A stretch of DNA of 64,000 nt from Clostridiaceae bacterium (GCA_009911065.1 QXWR01000020.1:23360-87359), one strand, 5' to 3'; counted from the first letter of the stretch, positions 9,348 through 17,736 are shown. Numbers and translations: made by a program. Notes: a model not told the origin generated them from the letters alone.

Positions 9348-9843
9348 AAATCCGGGATACCAATTATTCAGATGGATGATGCGACAGATGCATATTTGAA
9401 ATCTAAAATGGCTGAGGCAATTACATTAAATAAAATACAATATTACTACGTCAGAAACCTACCAGAGCTAGTGTTCCATCCGGACAGAAATCGAAGTCGT
9501 GAGCGGTCTGTCACGCACCATTGCGTCGTTAAAATTTCTAGTCGATGGCCCACATCGCCGTCGAAATTTTGCCGAGCACTGGCACGTACCAGACCGCTCA
9601 CAACTCCATTTTCTATCCGGATGGAACACTAGTGTATTTGAAGAATTAATTCATGCAACGCAATTTGGTCAAGGATTAAATGATGGAAGTTTAGTTAGTA
9701 GATTGGAGAATGAAATTGCAGCGCAAAAAGTGCTTTTAAAAAATAGCAAGGCATATAAACTTACAATACCAGAAATGAAACAGACAGAGTTTGTTTTGAT
9801 TAGTTATACGAAAGAACTACAAGATTTAGTGAAAGGTAAGTAA
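9348..9843 (+). pseudogene. Polymorphic-toxin C-terminal domain interrupted by a MITE
   Basis: Left of the inserted hairpin element, the frame reads LNKIQYYYVRNLPEL. Right of it another frame reads EELIHATQFGQGLNDG, then a helical tail (SRLENEIAAQKVLL, ending ELQDLVKGK) at 9843. Together they look like a toxin tip with an E-E-x-I-H-x-x-Q motif, as seen at the ends of Rhs and phage-head fusion toxins. Removing one element plus one TA copy (161 bases) does not restore the frame, so there is at least one more indel. It has lost its Rhs carrier on the left side. Its likely partner is the small gene immediately after it. Confidence 0.6.
9468..9632 (+). mobile_element. MITE-like hairpin element (165 bp)
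   Basis: The two halves are imperfect inverted repeats over nearly the whole length. The outer 17 bases (CTAGTGTTCCATCCGGA at 9468-9484 and its complement at 9616-9632) match perfectly. The match continues through GTGAGCGGTCTG to the centre near 9551. TA dinucleotides flank the arms at 9469-9470 and 9630-9631, which would suit an IS630/Tc1-type TA target. It encodes no transposase. It interrupts the toxin-tip coding sequence. Confidence 0.75.
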
Positions 9844-9846
9844 TAT

Positions 9847-10134
9847 ATGTTTATAATTCGTCAAAAATTTAATATTGCTGATAAGTATTGTATTTCTGTA
9901 GAAGGAGATTCGCAGCTACTAAAAAATGGTATGAGATTAAAAGATGAAAATGGCAATATTTTTGTTATTGAATCTATTGGAATGGTTAATTATAAAAATA
10001 TTAATGACTATAAAAAAAATGCAGAATTATTTCTGATAGGTGATATAAAAAATATAGGAACTAGTCTTATTATAGTTGAAGAAAACTATGATAAGCAGAG
10101 AAGGTTCGTCTGGAATGAGCAGATTTTTCTATAA
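9847..10134 (+). CDS. Small candidate immunity protein
   Basis: This 95-residue AT-rich gene starts three bases after the toxin-tip stop, the usual position for an immunity gene. The body, with FIIRQKFNIADKYCISVEGD and mixed beta-strand-like segments, matches no family I can name. The last 15 residues (YDKQRRFVWNEQIFL) are Rhs-core DNA read in a foreign frame. The natural C-terminus was therefore replaced when a downstream Rhs fragment recombined in. No clear ribosome site is present. Function is inferred from position only. Confidence 0.45.
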   Translation: MFIIRQKFNIADKYCISVEGDSQLLKNGMRLKDENGNIFVIESIGMVNYKNINDYKKNAELFLIGDIKNIGTSLIIVEENYDKQRRFVWNEQIFL

Positions 10135-10474
10135 CACTAAAAATCAGCAGATACGAACGGAGACGGAAGACGGCCAGGTACAAGAGAACCGATACGATGC
10201 AGAAGGATTGTGTTATGAAGTAAGAGAAAATGCAAACTGGATTCGGTTTGTGTACCACCAGGGAGAGTTGCTGTACGAGAAAAGGGGAGAGGAGAGCAGT
10301 TACCACCTGGGAGGCGGAATCGAGGCAGTCTGGCAGTCAGAAAAAAATCATTATTATCATCAGGATGAATAGTTTAGTACGGCTTTCATTATAAATGAGA
10401 AGCGGGAGATTCAGAACCATTACCAGTATGACGTCTTTGGAAACGGGATATCTCAGGAGGAAGGGAATTGTGGT
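10088..10474 (+). pseudogene. Rhs/YD-repeat core fragment A
   Basis: The frame encodes classic Rhs repeats: SRFFYNTKNQQIRTE, ENRYDAEGL, FVYHQGELLYEKRG and, after a stop at 10370-10372, QNHYQYDVFGNGISQEE. Both ends break into unrelated AT-rich sequence. The in-frame TAG and loss of the rest of the filament show it is dead. Its base composition is GC-richer than the neighbours. Rhs proteins are large secreted or surface filaments that deliver C-terminal toxins; only the pre-toxin end survives here. Confidence 0.85.
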
Positions 10475-10508
10475 CGATGTAAATTTAATGGGGAGATAAT
10501 AGTAAATT

Positions 10509-11294
10509 ATGCAAAAAATAATGAATCGGATACCAGATAAGGAAAGTTCTAAAACTATGATACAACGATTGCGAAATTATATTGAACCTGTAGATGAAAA
10601 TTGGTTTCAAAATTTAAAATCTGCAAGTGATGAAAATATTGAAAAGTGGAAGAAACACTTAGGACTTGAAGAAAAAAAGTTGGATTTTCCATCTACATAT
10701 TTAGAGTTTTTACGGTATGCAGGCGAAGGAGATGGTGGCCTTTTTGAAAAAACGATTGGAGTAAAAATGTCTATCGAATCACAATTCCCTTATTATAGAC
10801 ATGTTTATATTAACGAGTGTGATAGATTGCGCCCATATTATTTTGAATTTATGACTACTTTTGATTATAATATTCCATATCTAATGAATGTTGGAGAAAA
10901 GAATAATAAAATTTATTTTGGTATGGAACAAGAATTTAGCGGAAGTTTTGAAAAATTAGTTTTTCAATGTGCGATTCAGATTTACGAACATTTATATTTT
11001 TCATCTTATGAAAGTATTTGGCCAACAGTAGACATATTTGATGATTTTGATGTAATACAACAAGGAAAAAAATTATTTCCTGTGTTAGATAAAATAGTAG
11101 AAAAACATCATTTGCAGAAGGCATGGTTTTCAGATGATTTAATGTACTTTGCCTATACAGATGAAATGTCTCTTTTAATCAATTGTAGGGAATTAGGTTT
11201 TAGAGGGATTATATTTTATAATCAAAAAGAAAAGGTGAAAAATATAAAAGCTAGTTTAATATCAGAAGTTGGCGTAGAATTTTGTGAAGAATAG
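10509..11294 (+). CDS. SMI1/KNR4 (SUKH) family immunity protein
   Basis: This intact gene of 261 codons has the SUKH superfamily core: an N-terminal helix, then LDFPSTYLEFLRYAGEGDGGL (split across residues 56-76), followed by strands. SUKH proteins are the commonest immunity proteins next to Rhs and contact-dependent toxins. No toxin gene remains next to it. The C-terminal part, around AWFSDDLMYFAYTDEM, recurs as degraded copies at 13.56, 15.31 and 16.54 kb. The start at 10509 has a GGGGAG about 13 bases upstream; the ATG at 10521 is an alternative. The 11295-11354 gap is AT-rich and empty. Confidence 0.75.
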   Translation: MQKIMNRIPDKESSKTMIQRLRNYIEPVDENWFQNLKSASDENIEKWKKHLGLEEKKLDFPSTYLEFLRYAGEGDGGLFEKTIGVKMSIESQFPYYRHVYINECDRLRPYYFEFMTTFDYNIPYLMNVGEKNNKIYFGMEQEFSGSFEKLVFQCAIQIYEHLYFSSYESIWPTVDIFDDFDVIQQGKKLFPVLDKIVEKHHLQKAWFSDDLMYFAYTDEMSLLINCRELGFRGIIFYNQKEKVKNIKASLISEVGVEFCEE

Positions 11295-11384
11295 TATAAT
11301 TTATTCAATAATATTTATTTGTATTTTTCGGGATTTAATAGAACTTGATAAAATGTGGCCTTCTATAAACATCTATTAGGACAG

Positions 11385-11632
11385 TGTACTTTTAACGGTT
11401 TGAGAAAGTTAGAGGAAAAACGTCAAGGAGAACCAGTAGGAGTGGTCTTCCGCTATGGATATGATGCGTGTGGAAACCGGATTGAAAAGGAAGAAAACTC
11501 CCGTCGAACCGTTTACACCTATAACGGAAAAATCAGCTGGTAACAGAGGAAAGCACCTAGGAAAAAATCCACTTTACATACAACCAACAGGGAAGTATGA
11601 TAAGCATAGAAGGGTCGTCTGGAATCAGCTGG
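11385..11632 (+). pseudogene. Rhs/YD-repeat core fragment B
   Basis: It encodes KRQGEPVGVVFRYGYDACG and EENSRRTVYTYN, then shifts frame by one base near 11527 into KNQLVTEEST. After a stop it continues as EKIHFTYNQQGSMIS and EGSSG. The last part overlaps the sequence that begins fragment A (EGSSGMSRFFYN), so A and B come from related copies of one Rhs core. A frameshift and a nonsense codon make it non-functional. It joins toxin-tip DNA at about 11633. Confidence 0.8.
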
Positions 11633-11633
11633 T

Positions 11634-11918
11634 CAAGAAGTAATAAGAAAATTTGTTGAAAATCAGGATGAATTATTAAAAATTGTGGAACAGGAAGCAG
11701 GAGGATCTTTAGATGATTGGATATTTGACGAAGAAAATCAATGGATAAGTTCTGATGAAACAACAAAAATCGAGTGGAATCCAGAAGGACATTCCAATAC
11801 TAATGAAGGGCCGCATGTAACAATACGAAAAATAAATTCAAAGGGAGGGTATAGTGTAGTAGATAAATATTTTATTCGAGGTTGGGAGAAATTTAAACGT
11901 TCATATGGAAAACAATAG
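11634..11918 (+). pseudogene. Rhs toxin-tip fragment
   Basis: An open frame of about 95 codons with no ribosome site starts at the Rhs breakpoint, in a frame different from the Rhs core. It contains TTKIEWNPEGHSNTNEGPHV and ends KYFIRGWEKFKRSYGKQ, which looks like the end of a polymorphic-toxin domain. I do not assign a toxin class. It sits directly before a small gene with a good ribosome site, the expected toxin then immunity order. Confidence 0.55.
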
Positions 11919-11988
11919 ATTGGAACGATTTTCGATAGTTAAAATGGTAAGGTATTCAAATTGGATTACACTAATTCAATGGAGGATA

Positions 11989-12414
11989 ATGATGTTATAT
12001 CAAATTGAAGATTGGAAAACAGTAAAAGAAAATGTACAAAAAACATTAAATATTAAGATATCAAGAGAAAAATTTAGCGTTAATGCTTTTGATTTACCTG
12101 GTACAAAAATGATCAAAGTACCTGACTTTGAAAATTTATCAGATGATGAACTTTTTCAAATATTAATTAATTTACATAATTTGTCAGGTATGTTATATGT
12201 TGTAACACATATATGTCATAAAGACGGTTTTGGCCCATTTCTGTTAGAAGCTAATCGATTAGAAGGGTTAGTAAAAAATTATGTAAATATTTTTCAAGAA
12301 ACTTTTTTTGATACAAATGCAATTATTATTAGTTTGAATGAAAAATTAGTATGGATGTTCCACCACTCCGGTTTTGTTGGTCTATTTGATTATTCTAAAC
12401 AGCTTGGAACATAA
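11989..12414 (+). CDS. Candidate immunity protein (141 aa)
   Basis: The start MMLYQIEDWKTVKENV is preceded by GGAGG at 11981-11985, so 11989 is preferred over an upstream frame opening at 11905. The protein is acidic and AT-rich, with LSDDELFQILINLHNLSGM and an aromatic C-terminal half. No family is recognised. It follows a toxin tip and precedes more toxin debris, so an immunity role is likely by position. Confidence 0.6.
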   Translation: MMLYQIEDWKTVKENVQKTLNIKISREKFSVNAFDLPGTKMIKVPDFENLSDDELFQILINLHNLSGMLYVVTHICHKDGFGPFLLEANRLEGLVKNYVNIFQETFFDTNAIIISLNEKLVWMFHHSGFVGLFDYSKQLGT

Positions 12415-12435
12415 AAATTACTGTTTTTTCTTTTT

Positions 12436-12784
12436 AATCAATATTGGGAATGGAAGGGTGATTATCCTAGATTAATTGAAATTGATGAAATAACAGGAGA
12501 ACAGTTTGTTATTATTTGTGGTGGCCCAGGAGAGGTTGATGTGATTTTGGCAGTAGAAGTCGATTTAAAAAAGGATTTAGCTACGGTTCTTGTTGATATG
12601 GATCTTGATACATTAGATGAAACTAATAGCAAAACCAGGAGAAGATTTAAACGTTGGGACATATGGTAAATTTTCATATTGGAATAAAGAGTGCTTTTAA
12701 AGAATAATGGATATGATAGAAGTATAATTAATGCACAATTAAATGAATTAATTAAGCAAAATAAAACATTAGAAGGATTTGAAA
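12436..12784 (+). pseudogene. Decayed toxin and immunity fragments
   Basis: Three overlapping pieces lie here in different frames. The first, 12436-12669, reads YPRLIEIDEITGEQFVIIC and VLVDMDLDTLDE, and looks like part of a small immunity protein. The second, about 12629-12700, reads AKPGEDLNVGTYGKFSYWN, a segment typical of Rhs toxin tips. The third, from about 12700, reads NNGYDRSIINAQLNELIKQN and runs into the start of the next gene in another frame. None has its own start. Together they record successive partial replacements. Confidence 0.5.
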
Positions 12785-13315
12785 ATGATTACAAAAGTAG
12801 AAGCACTTTCTTTCTTAAAGGAACATCAACCTATGCCTAGTGATACAAAGGTTACAGAAGAAGAAATGAAAAGATATGAAGAAGTTAGAACTTTTTTTAT
12901 TAAAAATCCAGATGAGCAGTGTGTTTCTTTGTTTTTAAATTCCTTTGGTGGAAAAGATGGTTTGGGGATATATCAAATGGTTGAAGATGTAATTATAATG
13001 TATGATAAAGAGATCGTACTTCCTTGTATTTTGCATGCATTTACTAATTCTCATAAAGGTGTAAACTATTGGTGTATTCAAATTGCAGCAAATTTTCCAG
13101 ATGAAAGTTTGTTACTGCCATTAGCTGATTTTTTGAAATCAGAAGATCAAGATATAAAAATAGCAGCAATAATATCAATAGCCCAGTTGGCTCTAAATGA
13201 TATAAAAGTGTATGAAATATTAAAAATTCTTAAAGAAAATATTGAGCACATAATCGATAAGGAAACTAAAGAATTTGCTATTGAAGTGTTGAAAGATATT
13301 CAAAATAATATTTGA
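12785..13315 (+). CDS. HEAT-repeat-like immunity protein
   Basis: This 176-residue, mostly helical protein has paired helices resembling HEAT repeats, for example YWCIQIAANFPDESLLLPLA and IKIAAIISIAQLALND. Small HEAT-like proteins are a known class of immunity protein in Rhs loci. It starts at the ATG at 12785 after GAAGGA; a TTG six bases earlier is less likely. It overlaps the end of a toxin-tip fragment in another frame. The specific toxin partner is unknown. Confidence 0.6.
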   Translation: MITKVEALSFLKEHQPMPSDTKVTEEEMKRYEEVRTFFIKNPDEQCVSLFLNSFGGKDGLGIYQMVEDVIIMYDKEIVLPCILHAFTNSHKGVNYWCIQIAANFPDESLLLPLADFLKSEDQDIKIAAIISIAQLALNDIKVYEILKILKENIEHIIDKETKEFAIEVLKDIQNNI

Positions 13316-13440
13316 CATAAAAAATATATTTCTGGTTTGAGTATAAATAGCACCCTAATGAAAAATGAATTAATATTTAACTAGAATTTTTATGGTTTTT
13401 CAATAATATATAATGTTAAATTGCTGAAAAAGTGTTTTTA

Positions 13441-13722
13441 TATCTTTGATGAGGAGGGACCTTTTATTGTCAACGCAAATGAATTGGAGCAATTTGTAAA
13501 TACTTATAAAATGGTGTATGGCGAAGCTTTTTATTCAACAGATATAGTTATAATAAATTTTGGATAAAATAGTCGAAAACCATCAGTTGAAAAGGCCTGG
13601 TTTTCTGATGATTTGTTTTATTTTGTCTATACAGATGAAATGTCTTTTTGCGGTATAATTTAAAGCGTTCAAATCAAAATCCACACGAAAAGAGATGAGT
13701 TTGTACCTACCGCTTATTATAT
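13441..13722 (+). pseudogene. Fused remnants of immunity genes, including an SMI1 tail copy
   Basis: First comes EEGPFIVNANELEQFV and YGEAFYSTDIVIINFG (to about 13565), an immunity-protein-like segment. It is joined to a degraded copy of the 10.5-kb SMI1 tail (13561-13660, AWFSDDLFYFVYTDEM after one frameshift). Then VQIKIHTKRDEFVPTAYYIL appears (about 13668-13722), the end of another small protein. The 13316-13440 stretch before it is AT-rich and empty. Confidence 0.55.
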
Positions 13723-13761
13723 CTTAATATGTTAAATGTAATAGAAGGAATGATAAAAAAT

Positions 13762-13977
13762 ATGAAATTAAATGAAATGAAAATTAAAAAAGTGATAGAA
13801 AAATTACAAAAAGGAGAGGAGACAGATATGGAGCAAGAAAAATGGATAAATGATATACGTGAAAGTGTCCCTTATTATGAGAAAATTATTAGGTTGCTAT
13901 TTTGGAAGGATGAACTACTATCTCCAAATGAAATAATTCAAAAAGCAAAGGAGGAACATAATCCCATAATATTATAA
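13762..13977 (+). CDS. Small hypothetical protein
   Basis: This is a charged, helical protein of 71 residues (MKLNEMKIKKVIEKLQKGEE at the start). An upstream ATG at 13729 is possible, but neither start has a strong ribosome site. It is followed immediately by an Rhs scrap. It may be an immunity protein or its C-terminal remainder; no family is recognised. Confidence 0.4.
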   Translation: MKLNEMKIKKVIEKLQKGEETDMEQEKWINDIRESVPYYEKIIRLLFWKDELLSPNEIIQKAKEEHNPIIL

Positions 13978-13978
13978 C

Positions 13979-14041
13979 GTTCAACAATACGAATATAATG
14001 CCAGAGACCAGAACATCGGCATTGTAGATGGATCAGGGTAA
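13979..14041 (+). pseudogene. Rhs core fragment C
   Basis: A 20-codon piece, VQQYEYNARDQNIGIVDGSG, is a recognisable YD-type repeat. It is followed by a stop and by toxin-like KDGYEEDFKDFWDDINID (to about 14098). Confidence 0.65.
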
Positions 14042-14166
14042 AAGGATGGTTATGAAGAGGATTTTAAAGATTTTTGGGATGATATAAATATTGATTAAGG
14101 GAAGAATGTTAAATACATATGAATATTTAATAATGGAAAATATCATTAAAAGAGGATGTGATTGAA

Positions 14167-14445
14167 ATGAAAAGTGAACAAGAATTATTTTGGGAAGAAG
14201 TTCAGAAAATTCAATATTCTGTGGTTAATGTCTTTTTATTAAAAATGTCAAAATACAACGATATGAGTATGCTGCTAAATGATGTTACTTATGAAACTAT
14301 TTATAATTTGATGGAATTGATTGATGGTTTAAGGAATATTAACATCAAAGGCGAAATTTTAAGCTTATCGTCAGGTAATAGGATTAACTCAAATATATGT
14401 CTTCATGATTGTTGTGAAAAATATTTGGATTGTTCAGATATATAA
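14167..14445 (+). CDS. Candidate immunity protein (92 aa), probably truncated
   Basis: The ATG at 14167 follows AGAGGATG. The protein, with EQELFWEEVQKIQYSVVNVF and an ICLHDCCEKYL segment, resembles a small family found beside Rhs toxins, though I cannot name it. The C-terminus changes abruptly near 14430, where another frame (IDADLYEQIGRHEETAKHP) takes over, so the native end was probably replaced. Confidence 0.5.
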   Translation: MKSEQELFWEEVQKIQYSVVNVFLLKMSKYNDMSMLLNDVTYETIYNLMELIDGLRNINIKGEILSLSSGNRINSNICLHDCCEKYLDCSDI

Positions 14446-14446
14446 A

Positions 14447-14703
14447 AGGGATAGGTGGTATTGATGCTGATCTATATGAACAAATAGGAAGACATGAAGA
14501 AACTGCAAAACATCCTAAAATTGGAGATAGTGTACCATATAAAGGTGATTTTATTATGGATTCAGTATGGAAAATATCTCTTTTATTCCCGTTTACAATG
14601 GGCTAAGCGCTATGTTTGCACAGGAATTAAAACAGATGAAGAGTTTAATAAAAACGTAATAAAAGGAATTATCATCAATAATAGTGCAAGACAGGAGAAA
14701 TAA
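14447..14703 (+). pseudogene. Immunity/toxin remnants
   Basis: One frame encodes DADLYEQIGRHEETAKHPKI and WKISLLFPFTMG to about 14606. Another continues KRYVCTGIKTDEEFNKNVIK to 14703 and may be the end of a toxin tip, because a small gene follows seven bases later. About 25 bases around 14580-14604 recur near 16645, another shared cassette edge. None of these frames has a convincing start. Confidence 0.4.
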
Positions 14704-14709
14704 ATTAAA

Positions 14710-15102
14710 GTGAATAATTTAGAATATAATCAATGGTTAAAGGAAAAAATAGATGAACTGGCATGTATTAGTATAAAATGTAATGGTAATTATAATGAAG
14801 ATCTAATAAGAGAATATTTGATTTTTTCTTCTTATGCTGGTGTTGGGGAAGAATTGTTAAATTTTTTCAAGCAAAATATAAATGATGAAAACTTATTAAA
14901 AGTACTTTTTAGAATTTTATTAGATGAAAGTGAAGATTATTCAAATGATGCAAGATATTCTGCTGCTAAAATGATCTCATTATTTAATAGTGATATATTA
15001 AAAAAGTATAAGAAGGAATTGTATCATGCGCAAAATTATAATATTAATAATTTGAAACCATTTCCTAAAGTTAAACCAATTTGGTTATCTGAATCATTAT
15101 GA
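14710..15102 (+). CDS. Candidate immunity protein (130 aa)
   Basis: This AT-rich helical protein starts with GTG at 14710 (NNLEYNQWLKEKIDELACIS). It contains LIFSSYAGVGEELLNFFKQ and ARYSAAKMISLFNSD, a layout seen in small helical immunity proteins. The ribosome site is weak. It directly follows a putative toxin end. Family not named. Confidence 0.55.
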   Translation: MNNLEYNQWLKEKIDELACISIKCNGNYNEDLIREYLIFSSYAGVGEELLNFFKQNINDENLLKVLFRILLDESEDYSNDARYSAAKMISLFNSDILKKYKKELYHAQNYNINNLKPFPKVKPIWLSESL

Positions 15103-15309
15103 CTATTTGTAATGTTTGGTTGTTGTAGCAGTTCCTATTTAAAGAAATAAATTTGACTCCTGTTTGAATGGGCAATCAATGAAACAATAAACCATTACAA
15201 TCAAAACCAGGAGTAACCACTACCTATATTTCGTCTTATTTTTAGTTCAGAAATGAATATTAATTGTTGTGTGTCAAGGAAAGGAAAATCTTGCAGATTC
15301 CTAGGAAAG

Positions 15310-15365
15310 AAATTGTCTTTTTTGATCAGTTGTAGGGAGTTAGGTTTTCGTGGTATTATATTTTA
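15310..15365 (+). repeat. Copy of the SMI1 gene tail
   Basis: About 56 bases match the end of the SMI1/KNR4 gene near 11163-11218 with several changes (both encode SCRELGFRGII or NCRELGFRGII). Upstream, 15103-15309 holds no gene. It does hold an inverted pair, GACTCCTG near 15153 and CAGGAGT near 15208, that may be the ends of a lost small element. Confidence 0.55.
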
Positions 15366-15565
15366 AAGGAAAATACAAGGGCATTATAGGGCTTGGATCT
15401 ACATTAAAAGATGTGCAGCAATTAGTGGGAAATTATGTTAATGTATATGATACTTATGAAATGATTAATGATAAAGAAATTTGCTTTGAACTAGCAGACA
15501 TAGATAATTGGGGTGAATTAACAGCTCCAATAGAATTTATATTTGTTTTTCGAGTTAAAGAATAG
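15350..15565 (+). CDS. Small hybrid hypothetical protein
   Basis: A 71-codon frame starts inside the SMI1 tail copy and continues as KYKGIIGLGSTLKDVQQLVG and CFELADIDNWGELTAPIEF. The second part looks like the C-terminal half of a small immunity protein. Because its 5' end is borrowed sequence and no ribosome site is visible, it is probably not expressed in native form. Confidence 0.35.
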   Translation: MVLYFKGKYKGIIGLGSTLKDVQQLVGNYVNVYDTYEMINDKEICFELADIDNWGELTAPIEFIFVFRVKE

Positions 15566-15610
15566 GAAGAAGGCCAGGTATAAGAGAACCGATACGATGC
15601 AGAAGGATTT
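15565..15610 (+). repeat. Rhs core fragment D (46 bp)
   Basis: It matches Rhs fragment A at 10165-10210 at nearly every base, encoding the EGQV...ENRYDAEG region with one stop codon. It is flanked on both sides by AT-rich immunity DNA, so it marks a recombination joint. Confidence 0.75.
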
Positions 15611-15656
15611 ATCCTTTCCATTAAAAATTTAATAATTATAAGGTGATGAATTAATT

Positions 15657-16376
15657 ATGTTAATAAATTTAACAAAAAGTGTATTATTAAAAGAAATATG
15701 TAAAATATCTGTCATAGGGAATGATGCAGAAAATGCAGAATTTGTTGAGTTCGAATTAAGTCAAGAGGCCATAATTGGGTTTGCAACAGAATTAATTTGG
15801 CTATATGAGGATATACAAGAGAATGAAAAATTAATTATTTGTACACATCAGTTGAAAGTAGACCCTGCGCCAAGTCAGGCTTTGGGCTTTTATCTTACAC
15901 CCAATAGTCCGATGTTTGTAGTTAAAGTAAATTCATTAAATAGGGAAACGAAGGAATATAAAGATTATAAGGAAATCAATATTAGGGCAAGGAATGTAAA
16001 TCAATATTATAATGTCAAAGAACCAGATGAAGAAGTTGCATTAGAATATGATGGCTTTATATGCCTAGAGCCTTATGAGTTATCAAAAAAGAATATAATT
16101 AATATACGTATTTTAGATAAAGATAAGAGAAATGTGACATCAAATTATAATACAGTGGTTTTTGAGATTAATTATGATGGGATTAAAGAATTTGCAACAA
16201 TGCTATTCGTATTAGCTAATAATTATGAGGAAGGACAGGAATATCCATTAGCACATATTAGTCAAGCTCATGAGGGATATAATTTAGGGATTATATTGGT
16301 ACAAGATAGTATGCAAGCAATATTGAAATGTGTTCACTTAGGTATTGCTTATGATTATGATATGAGAATTTGTTAA
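15657..16376 (+). CDS. Hypothetical immunity-like protein (239 aa)
   Basis: This intact AT-rich gene has AAGGTGATG upstream of the ATG. The sequence is beta-rich with many acidic residues. Features include SQEAIIGFATELIWLYEDIQ near the start, repeated late as YDGIKEFATMLFVLANNYEE, and LAHISQAHEGYNLGIILVQD near the end. It follows an Rhs joint, consistent with an immunity gene whose toxin is lost. No family is recognised. Confidence 0.55.
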   Translation: MLINLTKSVLLKEICKISVIGNDAENAEFVEFELSQEAIIGFATELIWLYEDIQENEKLIICTHQLKVDPAPSQALGFYLTPNSPMFVVKVNSLNRETKEYKDYKEINIRARNVNQYYNVKEPDEEVALEYDGFICLEPYELSKKNIINIRILDKDKRNVTSNYNTVVFEINYDGIKEFATMLFVLANNYEEGQEYPLAHISQAHEGYNLGIILVQDSMQAILKCVHLGIAYDYDMRIC

Positions 16377-16401
16377 AAATAGTGTTGGTGTAATATGATA
16401 A

Positions 16402-16533
16402 GGATGGAAGAGTGGCGGAAGTGATTTACGACGACAGCAGACGCACGAATACTTCCATCAACCGGGCTAATGGAAGAAGAGAGATTTACCAGTATAATCG
16501 GTTCCAACGGGCGGAAGACATCGAATCAAATAG
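16402..16533 (+). pseudogene. Rhs core fragment E
   Basis: The open frame reads DGRVAEVIYDDSRRTNTSIN and GRREIYQYNRFQRAEDIE, typical Rhs repeat sequence from a more N-terminal part of the core than fragments A and B. It ends at a stop and is joined directly to an SMI1 tail copy. Confidence 0.75.
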
Positions 16534-16535
16534 AT

Positions 16536-16748
16536 AATTATTTCCTGTGCTGGATAAAATAGTAGAAAAACATCATTTGCAAAAGGCATGGTTTTCAGAT
16601 GATTTAATGTACTTTGCCTATACAGATGAAATGTTTTTTCAGTATCTTTTATTCCCGTTGGCAATGGGCGAATCAACATCTGAATTTACGGAAGGTATCT
16701 ATGAACAGTCAAAATTCAATGCCTTGCAGCCCGGAAAATTAACAGCTC
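16536..16748 (+). pseudogene. SMI1 tail copy and attached remnant
   Basis: Bases 16536-16633 match 11071-11168 inside the SMI1/KNR4 gene at 95 of 98 positions by my count. The frame then continues into unrelated coding sequence (QYLLFPLAMGESTSEFTEGI, FNALQPGKLTALIL). The start of that part resembles 14580-14604. It has no start codon of its own. Confidence 0.7.
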
Positions 16749-17699
16749 TTATTTTACCTCCAACTTTTCATTATCGTATATCGCAGCCATATTCTGTATT
16801 TTGCGCTTTATCTCTGCGCGAATATGTGGTGGTTCGAGACACTCACATTTATCCCCAAAGCCAAGAAGAATATCATAGTGATAGTCGTTTTCAATAAATG
16901 GGAAATTCACGATGTAATACTCGTCATTATCTGCTGCAAAGCGATCATAGGTACAATATTCAAGTACCCTGTCCAGAACAGATTTATGAATGCGAATTTT
17001 GATTTCTATTTGCATTGTTTCCGCTGTTTCCTCAAAATCTAAAATCGGTTTTTGAAACTCTCGCGGAATGAAACTTTCCGGCTTCATTTGCAGCTTGGAC
17101 ATACGGGACAGCCTAAATAGGCGATAATCATTTCTGATATAGCAATAACCTTGAAAATACCAGTGACTGCCTTTCCATACCAACTGATATGGCTCAACCG
17201 TCCGTATTGTTTTATTTCCATGGTGAGCTATATATTCAAAGTACAACAATTTATGATCCTGCAAAGCAGTTTTTATTATTTTTAAATATGGTTGTATAGT
17301 TCGATTGCCTGTCCATAAACTTAAATCTATGCAGATTTGATTTGTCTTTATTTCAATGTCTTTTGCTTTTTCAGCAGGGATAAAACTTTTGACTTTCTCA
17401 AAAGCGTTTACTAGTTCATCACCTCGTATCACATTTGAAAGGCTGGAAAGCCCCATCAAGATTGCTGAAAGATCAGCTGTCGAAAAAACTTTTTTATCAA
17501 GTTTGTATTCTGGCATAATTTCAAAGCCGCCGCCAACTCCGGATGTTGAACGAATAGGGATACCTGCCATATTGATGGCTTCTATGTCACGGTAAATTGT
17601 GCGAGGTGAAACTTCAAACGTATCTGCTAACTCCTGTGCGCTTATACGCTCTTTATCCAGGAGTGTCATAATAATACTGACAAGTCTGTCAATTTTCAT
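16749..17699 (-). CDS. WYL-domain (YafY-like) transcriptional regulator
   Basis: This 316-residue protein has an N-terminal DeoR-type helix-turn-helix (ISAQELADTFEVSPRTIYRD) and a C-terminal WYL domain that senses a ligand or nucleic acid. The start MKIDRLVSI at 17699 is preferred over 17717. A promoter on this strand lies at 17737-17765. It is divergent from the PfpI gene, which it probably controls. The base composition is closer to the core genome than to the Rhs island. Confidence 0.85.
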   Translation of the reverse strand: MKIDRLVSIIMTLLDKERISAQELADTFEVSPRTIYRDIEAINMAGIPIRSTSGVGGGFEIMPEYKLDKKVFSTADLSAILMGLSSLSNVIRGDELVNAFEKVKSFIPAEKAKDIEIKTNQICIDLSLWTGNRTIQPYLKIIKTALQDHKLLYFEYIAHHGNKTIRTVEPYQLVWKGSHWYFQGYCYIRNDYRLFRLSRMSKLQMKPESFIPREFQKPILDFEETAETMQIEIKIRIHKSVLDRVLEYCTYDRFAADNDEYYIVNFPFIENDYHYDILLGFGDKCECLEPPHIRAEIKRKIQNMAAIYDNEKLEVK

Positions 17700-17736
17700 T
17701 TGGCAACCGCCTTTCAATCATTTTTTACAATATGAA

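Noticed and set aside
14494..14606. Independent gene starting at 14494
   Set aside because: It has no ribosome site, and another frame over the same bases gives more natural immunity-like protein.
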